64,000 nucleotides of DNA. Origin: Podocnemis expansa. Lineage: Eukaryota; Chordata; Testudines; Podocnemididae. The notes under the pieces are model-generated. The model had not been told where the DNA came from. It did no database searches and saw only the letters and a program-made list of their open reading frames with translations. The translations under genes and the position numbers were made by a program. The DNA lies in assembly GCA_007922195.1 (NCBI GenBank), contig ML681996.1, forward strand, positions 24,253,958 through 24,317,957, given 5' to 3'. Numbering within the stretch: the stretch's first letter is position 1; every line of letters starts with the position of its first letter. This document shows, piece by piece, positions 25,482-38,200 of this stretch.

Positions 25482-26205
25482 TTTTATTGGATCAACTTCT
25501 GTTGTTGAGAGCCAAGTCCCTGAGCCATACAGAGTTGTTCTTGAGATCTGGGCAGACGTACGGTGTGTCATGATTCTCTCCCACTGCTGCACCTTTTTCT
25601 TCTTACTGTTCTCTTCCCTTTAAACCTTCCATTTTCCCATTCTCTTCCACATCCTCCTCTGAGGCATTCCATATGGCAAAGCCTCTCTCCTTCCTTACTC
25701 CTCACAAAGATCATCATCTAACTAGTCCACCTCCAAGGAGGGCCCCAAGGATAGGTGAACACTTCCACTCTTTCCTCATGCATCCTTCCCAGGAGTACTA
25801 TTACAGCTCTCATGTGCCTGAGCCAGCAACAGTAGTGAGGTAGTCCTTGTGGCTAGAAAACAGCTGAACAGAATACAGGTGACCCTTTTGAATCTGCAAG
25901 AGAGCTCTTCTGAATAGCCCCACCTAGCAGCATGGAAAGTTAGGCAGCTACCACAGCCACAGATGTCAGGAGTCTCAACAAAATCGAGGTGATCTACCAA
26001 CAAAGTGGGTGAATGCCAATGGCTTGGACTAGGCCCAGGTAAAGGGACCATGACTAATCCATGGTTTTTAGTAAAAATCCCTGAGAAACCTCCAACACAA
26101 ACAACAGATTTATAGTTTGCAAGTTGCATTTGCAAACAAGAAAGGGACAGGATCTGTTTTAAAAAAATTAGCTTAGCACTTGCAGCTATTGCAACCCTGG
26201 CAAAT
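25482..26205. other. Intergenic, nothing recognised
   Basis: No coherent coding or repeat signal. Confidence 0.35.
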
Positions 26206-26208
26206 TCA

Positions 26209-26533
26209 TCTGTCTCTACATGAGGCTTTGCCTAGTTCAAACTAAGAAATTGCTTAGTTTGAACTAGTTACTTCTAACTTAGTGGTTAATTTGAACTTTT
26301 GTTCAGACTAGTGTGATACAGATGCCTTAGTTCAAACTTTAAAAGTTCAAACTAAGTGGTTAGTTCAAACTAACTGCACTTTCTAGTGCGAACTTTTTAG
26401 TTTGAACTAGCCAGGCTTTTTAGCTCAAACTAACTTTTTAGTCAGAACTAAAAAGCCATGGCTAGTCCAAACTAACTGGGAACTACTTAGTTCGGACTAA
26501 GGAAATCCAAACTAAGCTTTCTGATGTAGACAG
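26209..26533. mobile_element. GTCTACA-ended element with tagtttgaacta palindromes
   Basis: Left end tctgtctctacatgag, right end ctgatgtagacag, flanked by TCA (26206-26208, 26534-26536). The interior repeats ttagtttgaacta in both orientations, as in 16238-16840. A shorter relative of that element. Confidence 0.75.
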
Positions 26534-26979
26534 TCAGTGAGAGCAGAGGCCCAGACTTCCAACTGTAACAACATACAAGATAGGAGTCTGAGTCAGAGCT
26601 GCACGTGTAGTTTATGCTTAGGGACATGGCTACAGCCTTGAGTAGCAGAGAGTTTCAAAAAGACATTTTTTTTCCTCTCAAAAGTGTCTGAAAACATGAA
26701 AAGGCAAAAGGATCATTTACCACACACTTCCAAACCCAAAACCCATCTACACTAAATAAATGAATGAAGAACTAACAGCTGTAAAATTACATCCTTTTTA
26801 ATCAGCACTACTCAAGTATTTTTCAATAGAATGCATGAGGTTTCTGGTTTTCATCAGAAAATGCAGATTCATCAAAACTGAGAATTTGTGAGGGAAAGAA
26901 TCAGTTTTGGCACAATGGTTTCTCAGATGCAGGAAGGAAACACTGATCAGAAAGTCGAGGAAGATCGGTCCCACAACAG

Positions 26980-27300
26980 TCATGGTCAGGGCACTCTCCT
27001 TCCATGCAGGAGACCAGGTTCAAGCCCCTGTTCTGCCTGACATAGGAGCCACAACTTCAATCTGTGTCTGCAATATCCCAGTGGAGCTCCCTAACCACTT
27101 GTCTATAGAATGCTTCCCCACCCCCACGGAATCAGTATCAACTTGGAACAGCTCCAACAGGAAAATTTACAAAAGACAGATGGATTGATTCTATCAGGGG
27201 ACAAATACAACCCAAGTTCAAATCAGGCAGAGATGGGACTTGAAGCTGGATTTCCTACATCCTAGAAAAGTGCCATAGCTAGAGGTTTGTCTATAGTTGG
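26980..27300. repeat. Old tRNA-derived SINE-like repeat, tentative
   Basis: gtcagggcactctccttcca followed by gaccaggttcaagcccc resembles a tRNA-type A/B-box pair. A second similar block, gggacttgaagctggatttc, lies near 27235. It has no cloverleaf and is not a tRNA gene. Confidence 0.35.
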
Positions 27301-27309
27301 TCTCTCTTA

Positions 27310-28655
27310 CTCTGTTTTTAGAGTTTAAAGTGTCTTGCCTTTCTCCAAATGTGGAACAGGAAAGCTTTTCAAAATCTCAGATTTTTGCAAGATGAAAAAT
27401 TATTTTTTGCCCAACTATATAAGCTATGTTTCTGGAAAACTCCTCAAAGCTGTCATTAGCAGGATGGAAAAACAGATTATGTGGCTGCTTTGCTTTTCAA
27501 GGGGTTAAATTTCATCTCTTCCCATATTTCTCCACCTCCAAAGACAACTGTTATATGAACATGGTTAAGGATTGGATTTTTGAAGGGGAGTAGAGAATAG
27601 TTGTGTATTTTTAAGGTTTCTTCTTTTTTTTTTTTTTTAATTTTAAGAAGTGTAGAACACAGCTGACATCCCCAATTTAAGTTATACAAAGTCACTCACA
27701 CCAGTTTTAAAAGGATTGTGTGTTTAGCAGCACTGTTAATTCAAAGAGCTGAACTAGCATTACAGAACAAAAGGCAGAGGCAAAGTAGTTAGAAACAAGC
27801 AAACACTAAGATTTTAAAACAAGTTTTTAGCTTTCACATTTTGCATCACGCAATGACCATAAATTAGTAAAGGAGGTAAATATGGCAAAATTCAAAGCAC
27901 ACATGGGACATATAAACACATCATAATAGAAAAATATATTCTCTTGTATAACATAATTTTCCATCATAAAATACACAGGAAAGTGTTTCAGAATTCTCTT
28001 ACACCAGACTGTAGTTTGCAATATATTTCTGTTGTGCATAATGTAACACATATAACTGGGTCAAACAAGCTTAATAGGTTGGGCAGGGAGGGTTGTTTTA
28101 AAAAATGCCTGGGTTCCAAGTAACAAGCAAAAACAACAAAAGCATGGGCCAAAGTTTCAAAGTGTGCACCAGCTAAACTTAGGCAGCTAAAACCTGTACA
28201 TAAGTCTACAAACCTGTATGGTAGTCACGGAGATATGCAAGCCTTGGTCTCAATGGCATAGAATTTGCCCCCCTTAAATGGACATAAACATTATGTACAC
28301 ATCTGGAAGTTTGGCCTCTATAACATTCTCCTCAGGTAGATAAATTTTTGGGTAGGTTCCTTTAAAACTTCAGGTTGTCCTTTCCCCTACATCCTTCTTC
28401 CCCACATACACTCAAAACTGCAATACTCCAGAAAAAACTGTTGTGCTTGTTCTAAACTAATTCTAACAGAAAGAACATTTGGTAAACCCAACTCTGGAGC
28501 AAAGAAATGGTTTTGTTTGAGGTGTCTTGTAGTATTCCACAATATTGATACTATATTTGACAAAGTATGAGGAAAAATATCAGTGGTCTGAAGCTAGTTT
28601 TTAGTTTTTTCTCCTTCCTTTGTTATAGTGAAGCCACAAAATATCGAGGAAGAGG
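27310..28655. other. ANAPC4 3' UTR and downstream flank
   Basis: No AATAAA is seen on the minus strand in the first ~1 kb after the stop. Weak candidates are AATATA at 28552-28557 (about 100 nt after the stop) and ATTAAA at 27636-27641, beside a T/A tract. The end of the transcript is therefore not placed. No other gene is seen here. Confidence 0.4.
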
Positions 28656-28871
28656 TCAAGGATCCAGACTTGATTCATGTCCTTCTATCTCATCTGCCAA
28701 CTCAGCAGAACCATCACACACACTTTCATTGTTATCTACAGACTGATTCAGCTCTTCATTTTCATCCCCAACAATCTGAGTTGTTTCTTCCTCCTCCTCC
28801 TCTTCTTCTGCCTCTCCATCGTCTTCTACATCCATCTCAAACACTCGGACGTGACGGAGATTTGAACTTAG
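28656..28871 (-). CDS. ANAPC4: ANAPC4 exon 28, last coding exon and stop (residues 726-796)
   Basis: Acceptor TTCCATAG. Begins [18 protein letters not shown], conserved with human, then runs into an acidic tail with a block of consecutive glutamates and ends ESSLDP before TGA. The tail has no lysine; the human tail carries lysines in KxE sites reported as SUMO acceptors. Either the tail diverged or a further 3' exon is used. Confidence 0.9.
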   Translation of the reverse strand, partial: LSSNLRHVRVFEMDVEDDGEAEEEEEEEETTQIVGDENEELNQSVDNNESVCDGSAELADEIEGHESSLDP

Positions 28872-29199
28872 CTATGGAAATATTTAGAAGTTTTCATTAA
28901 TTGAATAGAAAAAAATGATTAGAAAATGTTGGCCAATGCCTTCAAGAAAAGCATTCACCAAAAGCTTGATTTTCTCTTAAATGGAGTTAAGTAAAGTAAC
29001 AAGTTAGTGACAACCCAATTTCACTGATTTGCAGTTATTTAGAAGGTAAATATTATGACTAAACTAACTTGTTCCAATCTCTCTACACAGAAGCAAAAAT
29101 ATTTATGATTATCTTTATAAATTTTCTCTACTATGGAATAAAAATGCATGGTTATCTCCTCCTTTCTTGTAGTAGAGCAGAGGATATAAAGACTTGTTT

Positions 29200-29235
<36 letters not shown>

Positions 29236-32200
29236 AAGCATCATCAGAGTAACCAATGTGCAGCATCAAATTGCTTTAGTCACATCACCAGCAAACTATG
29301 TCCCTTAATGATTTATATATTGCAATACAGTAAACATGGAACCTACCACACAAGAAACTTTCCGAATGCCATTCACAGCAACATACTGAGCTTTCATATT
29401 CTCCAGCACTCTCCACTGATTCTCCAAAAAGACAGTACGTGTAGGAATTTCATCACATTGTTCATCCAGCCTATATGTAGTAAAAACAGAAATTCATTTT
29501 CTCTGTGTTTGCATGTGCATGCATGCGAGCACAGCAGCTCTACCACTGAGTAACCTCAGACAAAAAGTAAGAGAATTTAGGTTTCCTGCACCATATGCAA
29601 CAAGATTATAAGCATTTAAAATGGATTATCTTGATAGATTATATTCTAAATTTCTGTTACTGGACATAATATTGCATGCCATTGACCGTATAACAATGGC
29701 TCCCAACCTGTTTGAATGAAAGTGTCAATGTTTAACTGCAGGTAAAACCCACCCTCTTCCCACATTGGACAGAAACACATATAACCCCTATACAAACATA
29801 TAATGATAACAACACTAAATTTTATTATTACTCCTCCTCCTCCTCCCTAAGTAAGAAGCTAAGTCTTCCCTGATGCAGCCATCACTACATGCCCCATGTG
29901 GCCCTGCCCCTTTCTGACTCCCACGGACTGAGGGTAATGGAGGCAGTGAGCACTGCTGGCTGGCTGGGGCTGCTTTAGTGCCCTACTGATGGGTGGCTGC
30001 TCTGCTCTGCTCTGTCCTGCCCTGATGCCTGGTTGGTTTGATCATTATTTCTTATTGGGTTTTGGGAATGTGAATTCTTTCATGGTTTGTTCATTCTAAA
30101 CTCCTTCTTCACTAAAAGCGGGGCTCGGGGGTGGGGAGGACTCAGGGCCACTCCTCTGCTGCAGCTGGTGCAGGGTCGGGGGGGGGGGGGGGGGGGCAAA
30201 CTGACCTTAATATTACTGAAGACTCGTGGACACTCTAATCTTTGACAGCCCCCCCAAGTGAGCTGTGCAACCCAGGTTGGGAATTGCTGCTCTACAGTAC
30301 ACCCAAAATCTCTCTTCTCACCCTAAAACTATTACTCCAATATCAATAAATATGACAAGGCAATGACTCTGACATTTCATTCAAAGGCTAAATCAGTTCT
30401 GTTCTTTGAACAGAGGACGTGGATAATATTCATAGATACAACCACTGTGAGAATGAGAGAGAAATATTCCCTCACCCTTCTATTACCCTACTCCTCTCAG
30501 TGCAGTTGCAGATCTTGTACATTCATTCCTGTTCCTGAGGGTTTAAGTACTGCTATGAGTAGCCAGGCACAAACCTTCTTACTCTAAAAGCCAAGAAAGC
30601 ATCTACTTTGCCAAGTGCATTCTCAAAATTGGCTCTCCCATTTATTCAAAGATGATATGTGAGCTTCTTATAATAAGTAGCATACAACCTCAAATAGGCA
30701 CAAACGTTAGATTTGGAAACTAATCAATTGCAATCATCTCCTTTCCTCAGAAAAAGAAATGTCTTATTTTTTCATCTTTAAAATACACACTTTTTAAGCA
30801 CATAACTGTACACAACTCAAACACTTTTCAGCTCTTAATTTTCAGGTCAGTGAAAATCTTTTCATACCTTTTACCAGGATTCCAGACAAATTCCCTTTCT
30901 TGGTCCTTGTTAATGTACACTGATGATAAAGGTAACTGAGCCAAGATTCTCTCTTTCCCTTCTTGTTCAGCATTCTCCTTCAGAACTACAGTTATAGTTT
31001 CATCATCATAAAAATGTGCATCTATGCAGCTGTAGTAGCTATAGCAAAACAGAGGCTGTGTTTAGCTGTATTCCCTCAAGCTTTACAAAAAATAAATGAA
31101 AATGCTGAAAGAAAGATCTTGAAGTCATCAGTGTTTATATTTGATACTTTAAATCCAAGTTTTGTCTCAGCCCACAAATGAAATGTTCTTAACCTGGTAA
31201 TGGCCTGTGACCATACATGACTGAAAAATATTCCTATAAGGAAACAGAAACCTTGAAAGTTCACTGTTTTTCTGTCAATGACACATACAGGTGATAGATG
31301 TTCAGGACCAAAGTTCATCTGATTCTCTGCACAAGACAGAAGGAAAAAACAGCAAGCAAACTCCAGGAATGTTTGATATTGCTAAAAGAGGTTTGGGTGG
31401 CTCTGAAGGCAGCCATATCTAGTCAACCCCCACTGGAAGGAGAAGTTGGTCTGACTTAGATTTTCTGAGATGTAGAGAGAAAAGAAAAAGGAAACCTGAG
31501 AAAAGACTTCCACAAAGACAATGAAGAAACTGCACCCAGTGATTCCATAATTCATGCACATCATTATTATTTGTCAGGGTCTTAGTTTGGGTCATTGGTT
31601 CTATGTGTCAGTATTCCATTTTTAGACAAAAGCAGTTTCAGAGCTAAGCTAACTTTGTTTCCATCTAAAAAATTATGACAATTTCTTTGAATTACAGTCT
31701 AAGTTCAAAGTAAGCTACCTTCCCAAAATACTCTAACTTACTTTGTGCAGGTCAATGAGAATGCAAGCAGGTGTAGGCATCTGCCCACAAAGACCCTGAT
31801 TCTCCAAGTAACTGCTCTAAGTTGTAAATAGCAAGGGGGGAAATATCAAGTAGAATAAGCAAACCCTGGAAGAAACATAATCATGATCAATTATTACAGA
31901 TTCTGCATTCCATATATACTAACCCTGTGTCCAAGCTTTCATTTATGCTGTTGTTCAAGAAGTTTCCAAAATCAACAGCAAGTAGTCCATCAGTAGAAGA
32001 CCTAAAGGAGGGAAAAAACTAGTTGTATTATTTGTCCTTAAAGTTTTATGGCAAAATATGAGACTCTAAAGATTACACCAACTATTGGAACAAACTGTGT
32101 AGCCTATTTACATTATGGACAGATAAGCAGTCTATGCTGCTCCCAGTCGCAGGGTAGCTGAGAGGGTGTAGAGGAAGAAAAACAAAATACAATATGGGTG

Positions 32201-35200
32201 AAAGGACTGAAATTCAAGAACTGTGCTGTAGATCTTTGCATCAGGAGCTACTGATCAGTGGCACAGAATGATTTCCTCTATGAAATTAAAAGTATAATTT
32301 GTTCATACAAATGAGATCATATTCCCATCTTTATAGACTGTGTAACAAACCATACAAACTCTACCACAAGCTACAAAGAACTGACCAAGATGAATATTTA
32401 TAAAGCAGGATGAAGAACTCACTGAAATGAATGAGCAGAGTATACCTGGGTTTTTCTTTCCAACAAAGAAAAAAAACAGAAAAACAAAAAACAAACAATC
32501 CTGGAAGACTAAATAACTTAATCTAGCAATAAAGGCTACACAGACCAAACTCATAAGCCTGCAACTGAATCTAAGACAGATCTAGCTGCATAATCAGGCC
32601 CCAAGAGCATACTTTTTAATTTCTGATCCTTTTCTTACCTGGAAATATCAGTATGCCTTCTCAAAATATAAATTTTAGAAACAGAGCTTTCTAACATTGT
32701 GAAGAGAACATAATGCAAGTTTGAGGATTTGTCATTCCACCTAAAATAAAAAGAAGAAATGTTAAACCAAAACATAAAACATGGTAAATGAAATGCAGTA
32801 GGAAAAGAGTAAGTATACTTACATAAAAGGTAATTTAAATAATTGAGGTGTAGAATCCTCACTGAAAGAGAAAAAAAACAAAAAAAGTCAAAAAGTAACA
32901 GTTACAATAATTCTGTACAAGTTAACTCTAAACATAAAGGTACTAAAAAAAAATTTCTACCTTTTGGAGGCTTTGTACAGAGGCATGCAGACTGCTTGAT
33001 GCACTGATTTCCCAATCACATCCTAAAACATACCATGAAAACATCCCAAATCAGAAAGAATTATCCACTTACACACACCTTCCCACCTTTTCTGAAGTGA
33101 TCATAACTTATCTGAAACAGACTGATTCACCCATTTCCTACTAAACAAATGTCCTTACCACAAACCCTACTATTACTTGATACTTATTTATCAATTTAAA
33201 ACCACTATACTGTTTCTTGGCAAATAAAAATGAATTCTGGTTATGTGTGAGATTCTAAGGAGAGGCAAAGAACTGAACAGTCAGGGAGATTTAACTATCA
33301 TTTCAGTCCCATGACAGGCCTGTGATACACTGGAAAGGGAAGCTGAGGTATTCCACCTATGTTGTACCTAATCTATAGCTAACTACGGGACTTCAGCTCT
33401 TAGGGCATGCAATGTGGCACCTTCTTTGTGCACTAAGTTCAATTTAAACACTTTGGGGTAATTAATCACAAGCTCAAAACAGCAACAATTGCTAGCCCAC
33501 AATACATACATTTGTAACAAACAGGACTTACAGCTGGTTTTTGGAGACACTGATCAATGATCTCCTCCATTCGCCTTTTGACAAAATGCAGTGATTTCTG
33601 AGGATAGTAGGGAAACAGCAAGGGACTTTCTGCAAATACATAATGAGGGTTTTAATGAAAAATAGTTTTTTGTAAAGATATAGTTAAATAAGTTTGCATT
33701 CGAATAGCAACAGTGTGTGGGTCTGGATAATGAAATCACAACAGGAGTTTTCTTCGTGCCCTTTGTAGCTCTCTCCCTGTGACAGGCTGCTCCCTGATTC
33801 TGATCCTGTGTGCCATTGTGACACACATTCATCCACTTGACGCTGAAATGGACTTGCCCAACTACTCTGAGTCACAGCTTCTAAAGTTCACACAGCTGTA
33901 TATAAAACAAACACTAGTTTATTGATTAAGATGTGATTTTAAGTGAATATATAGCAAATCAATGCACAATCACTTAATAAAAGGAGTCAGGAGCTTCCAC
34001 AAGTCAAATAAAAGGTATAAAATGCATGCTAAACTAATAACACTATTCCAAGACTACTCTTTAGAGACTATTCTCCTTATTCTTACCCACAAGACTGGCT
34101 CCTGATATTATTTAGCCAGCTTAGGCCCTCTTGGCCCTGTGGTTAGGCTCAGGATATTTTTGTTGCTTCCAAGATGGTCAGTTTCTCAACAAAACCCAGC
34201 GGCATCTCTCCCTCTCAAAGTGTCTGCATTCCTTCTAATCTCCATCTGCCCTTCTACTCCTGGACCGAGGTGCTACAGGCATTCAGCGAGCCCCATTGTC
34301 TTTGTCACACAATTCTCCAGCCTCTGTGCTAGAGATAGTCCTGAGGGTCTGTGCTATGTAACATGCTTCACACCTGTACACATACATCATATCATACGGA
34401 GCATGATACCATAGTAATCATGTAGAGTATGTTATGAGCATTCATAAAGGAATCTTGCATGGCATACTAGGCATCAAACCATATAACTGCATTGCAAAAG
34501 TGAACAGAAAAATCACATGGATCTTTGCCCAGGGGTGCATAGATGTGCCTCCCATGACACCCCCCACCAAATAATTCACATGGTACAAACAAGGGATTTG
34601 CATCCAGCCAACAACTAGAAATACATTCATCAAAAAGCATCTTGCTATAGTAAAGATATTCCCTTCCTCCTAATATATCCATTTTGCCCAGACAGTAGAA
34701 ATATTTTTAGTTTGACTTTCCTTGCCTGATACATTTCATGCATACACATTTATTTGTTCCTAATAATGTTCTAAAGTATATTTCGCTACTGAGGGTTTAC
34801 TATATTTAATTCACTCCTCTACAGATATTTCACTGTAAAAATAATAAATATATGCTGAATTAGAAGATGTGACATAAATTACCATACACGAGATATAAAA
34901 GCATTCACAAAAAATTTATAATGTTCTAGCTCCTTCAAGCTTACAGTTATCTGCAAATAAAAAGGCAAGTAAATGTCTTAGTATTTGCTGCCTTGTGATA
35001 CAAACAAGAAGCTGGTTAATAGAGTCATTATCAAACTGAGAAGCAGTGTTCTCAGCTGGTGGCAGACAGCTCATCTATTACATGGTGCTGGCTATTTCCA
35101 GCCACTAATTCAAATGAAAAACTATTAACTTTCCACATATATTTTGCCATACAAACAACTGTTGTAGCTGATATAAGGATGCTACATGATTGTCAATATG

Positions 35201-38200
35201 CAGAAAGGCTCCACAAATTAGTCTCTGTGTTATAATTTGGTTCATGCTATAGAAGGGTTTTAGATCACCAAGACACTGAAAAACACAATTCTTAGTATCA
35301 ACTTTTTGATGTCTAATTTACATTATGGAAAGAAGAATGTATAAGGGAGGCAGATTCCATAAAACATAGGGAAAAAATGTTATACAAAACTGTTATCTTA
35401 TTCTAAATTGAATAGGGACCTGTATGGAAACAACTTTACAGGGCAATAAGAGCTGCATGATTGTTTCCACACACTTTGAGCTTGTTATTGACACAGTATA
35501 ATCTACCTGCACTCATGCCTAAACAGGTATGATTCATTTTGCCAAATCTGCTTCTGCATCTTTGATTCACAGTATAATAGCAGTACATAATACCTTTAAG
35601 ATGTGTGCTGTTTTGAAGAAAGTTAAACCACTGGTTTCCCTCTGTATTAGGTGGAGACACAAGGTCATCATCTTCATCTTTCAAGTACTGAAATTAAAAA
35701 AGATCCCTATAGTAAACATTTAAAACAAAGATAATTATGACACATTCACTGAAAGACTATGTTGGAGGAATGCATGTCAATTTAATGTTCACTCAATTCA
35801 TTTTAAAAAATTAAAAATGCACATTTTGGGCCTTTTCCCCAGGTCCTTATAACCTGATTTGAATAGACAATAAGACATTTTAAATGCTATTTTATCAAAA
35901 AAAGACAGAGCATTTTAGCAGAGATAGAAACCTTTCTTCTTTGAAAAACTAAAAATTTTAGATTCCAGTACTGGTCCCCATAATTTGAAGACAAAGCAGA
36001 TTTCAGCTTCATTCCATCACCATTGTAACACTACTGAAACTGTTTTTAATACACCATACAAAGCAGGGGTCTCAAACTCACGGCCCAAAGGCCACATGCA
36101 GCCCCTGAAGTTATTTCCTGTGGCCCGCAAAAGGCACTATCACTACCAATATTTTCAATACCATTGTATGAAAATGTTTCAGTGGTGCGGCCCTTGGCCT
36201 ACTGTACCAGTCCTCATGTGTGGTGTGCCTTCGGCTACCGTACTAGTCCTCATGCGGCCCTCGTGGTAATTTGAATTTGAGATCCCTGATATAAAGGATT
36301 ACAATAATTTACAAGACATGAATCCCATTAGTTTTATTTTTAATTCATCCTATCCCTAATAATCAAGTAAAGGAGGTAAAATAGGATCCTCCATCTCTGT
36401 GCGTGCTGAACAGCAGGAAAGGAAGTAGGAGAAGTGCATGCTCATCTTTAATAACCACATATATTAATACTTAATCACTTGTCCTCCGATCCCTCTTTCC
36501 CCAGCAGGTGTGTGTACATACACCTTGTCTCTCTTATCCTAATATACAGCCTAGTACTTTACCTGACCAACTCTCTCAACATTGAAGTATTTTCCTTTAC
36601 GGTTGTAGAGCTCTGGTGCCTGAACCAAACATAGAAACATATTTTTAAAATACAAAATACTGACTTAATATTTCAGACAAGGGAAATTAGATGCTTTTTT
36701 TCATGAGTTCTTTTTTATAACAATTATTTAACTAGCCTTTCCTCTTCAACTGTCTGAAGAAAGAATTAGAATGGATTTATAAAAGCACTCGGCAAACTAA
36801 AATACCTTACCTCATTGAAGTGTTCAGTAAGAAAATCTGCAACAAATGTGATATCTTTCTGAGTCATCTAATGAAAAAAAGGGGGAGACTATAAAATTAC
36901 TGTAATTCAAACCACATATAAAATATAATAGATTCCAAGGAGGCAAGTTACAAAAGTCTACAGGCAGACACACAATAACAGCTGACTTAACAGCTAAGTT
37001 TTGGAGAAAGTAATGGAAAATTACAGGAGGGTCATAAGAGCAACAAGAGGCAAAGTGGGGGACTGCTTACCATCTCAGACATCTGCGCACAAATGCAGAG
37101 TATGGAGAATAAACAGGAAGAACTGAAAGTCCACAAACTAATTACTTAAATGGCAACACAGAGATGTTGGTTTATCTTGTGCAGATAAATCTCTTGACTG
37201 AAGCATTGGTATAGAGGGGTACAGCCTCCTCATAAAGGGTGTGCAGAGGAATGAGGGAGAAGGTGTGGCATTGTACATCAAGAATACATACTAGTTAGGA
37301 GGACCAGAAGGAGGTGAGAGGTAGAACAGTTGAAAGCCTCTGAGTGAAGATAAAAATGGGGGAAAGCACAGGGGCAATATCATTGTAAGAGTTTAATACA
37401 GACCATCCAATAAGGACAATGGGGTAGATGAGGCTCTTCCAGAACAAACCACAGAAATATCCAAAAACATAACGTCACAATAATGGGGAATTTCAATTAC
37501 CCAAATATCCACTGGGTAAATAATAAGATAATTCAAAATCTCCAGTAAGTTCCTGGAATTAGCTGTGGAAACTTTTTTTTTTTTGCATAAGGTAGAAGAA
37601 GTAACTAGCCATTTTTGACTTGATTCTGACTAAGAGGGAGAAAACAGCTGCAAAACTAAAGGCCATTTGTGTGGAAAATGATCATAAAATTAAAGACTTT
37701 CATGATTCTAAGAAAAGGAAGGAGTGAGCAGTATAATAAGAAAAAGAATGACTTAAAAATTGCTGATTTTAACAAACTCAGAGAGCTGGCAAATAAGGCC
37801 CTACAGGAAGAAATATCAGAGGGGGGAAAAAGGAGTTCAAGAGAGCAACATGTTGTCTCAAATGGATGATATTAAAGACGCAACAGCAAATTATCCTAAT
37901 TCGAAGGAAAGATGCAAAGAATAAGAAAAAGCCAGTGTGGCTCCTTCAAGTGCTTTGTAATGACCTGAAAAGCAAAAAGAGATCCTACAAAAAGTGCAAA
38001 CATGGAAACATTGCTAAGGATAAGTACAAAAAACTCAGCACAATCGTGTAAGAACAAAATCAGAAACATGATGGCAAAAAATGAATTGCACCTCATGAAG
38101 GACATAAAAGGCAACCCAAAAAGGTTCTATAAATGCATTAAGAAGATGGTCAAGCAGAAGGAAAGTTTATGTCCTCCGCTTAGTGGGGAAGGACAGCTAA

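Noticed and set aside
26990..27060. tRNA gene
   Set aside because: A B-box-like motif is present, but no cloverleaf or anticodon arm can be drawn; better seen as a SINE relic.
1..28655. SLC34A2 or another neighbour known beside ANAPC4 in human
   Set aside because: I looked for exons of the expected downstream neighbour and saw no transporter-like peptide; the neighbour probably lies beyond this window.
28628..28900. Plus-strand 90-residue frame
   Set aside because: It is the antisense of the acidic last exon of ANAPC4.
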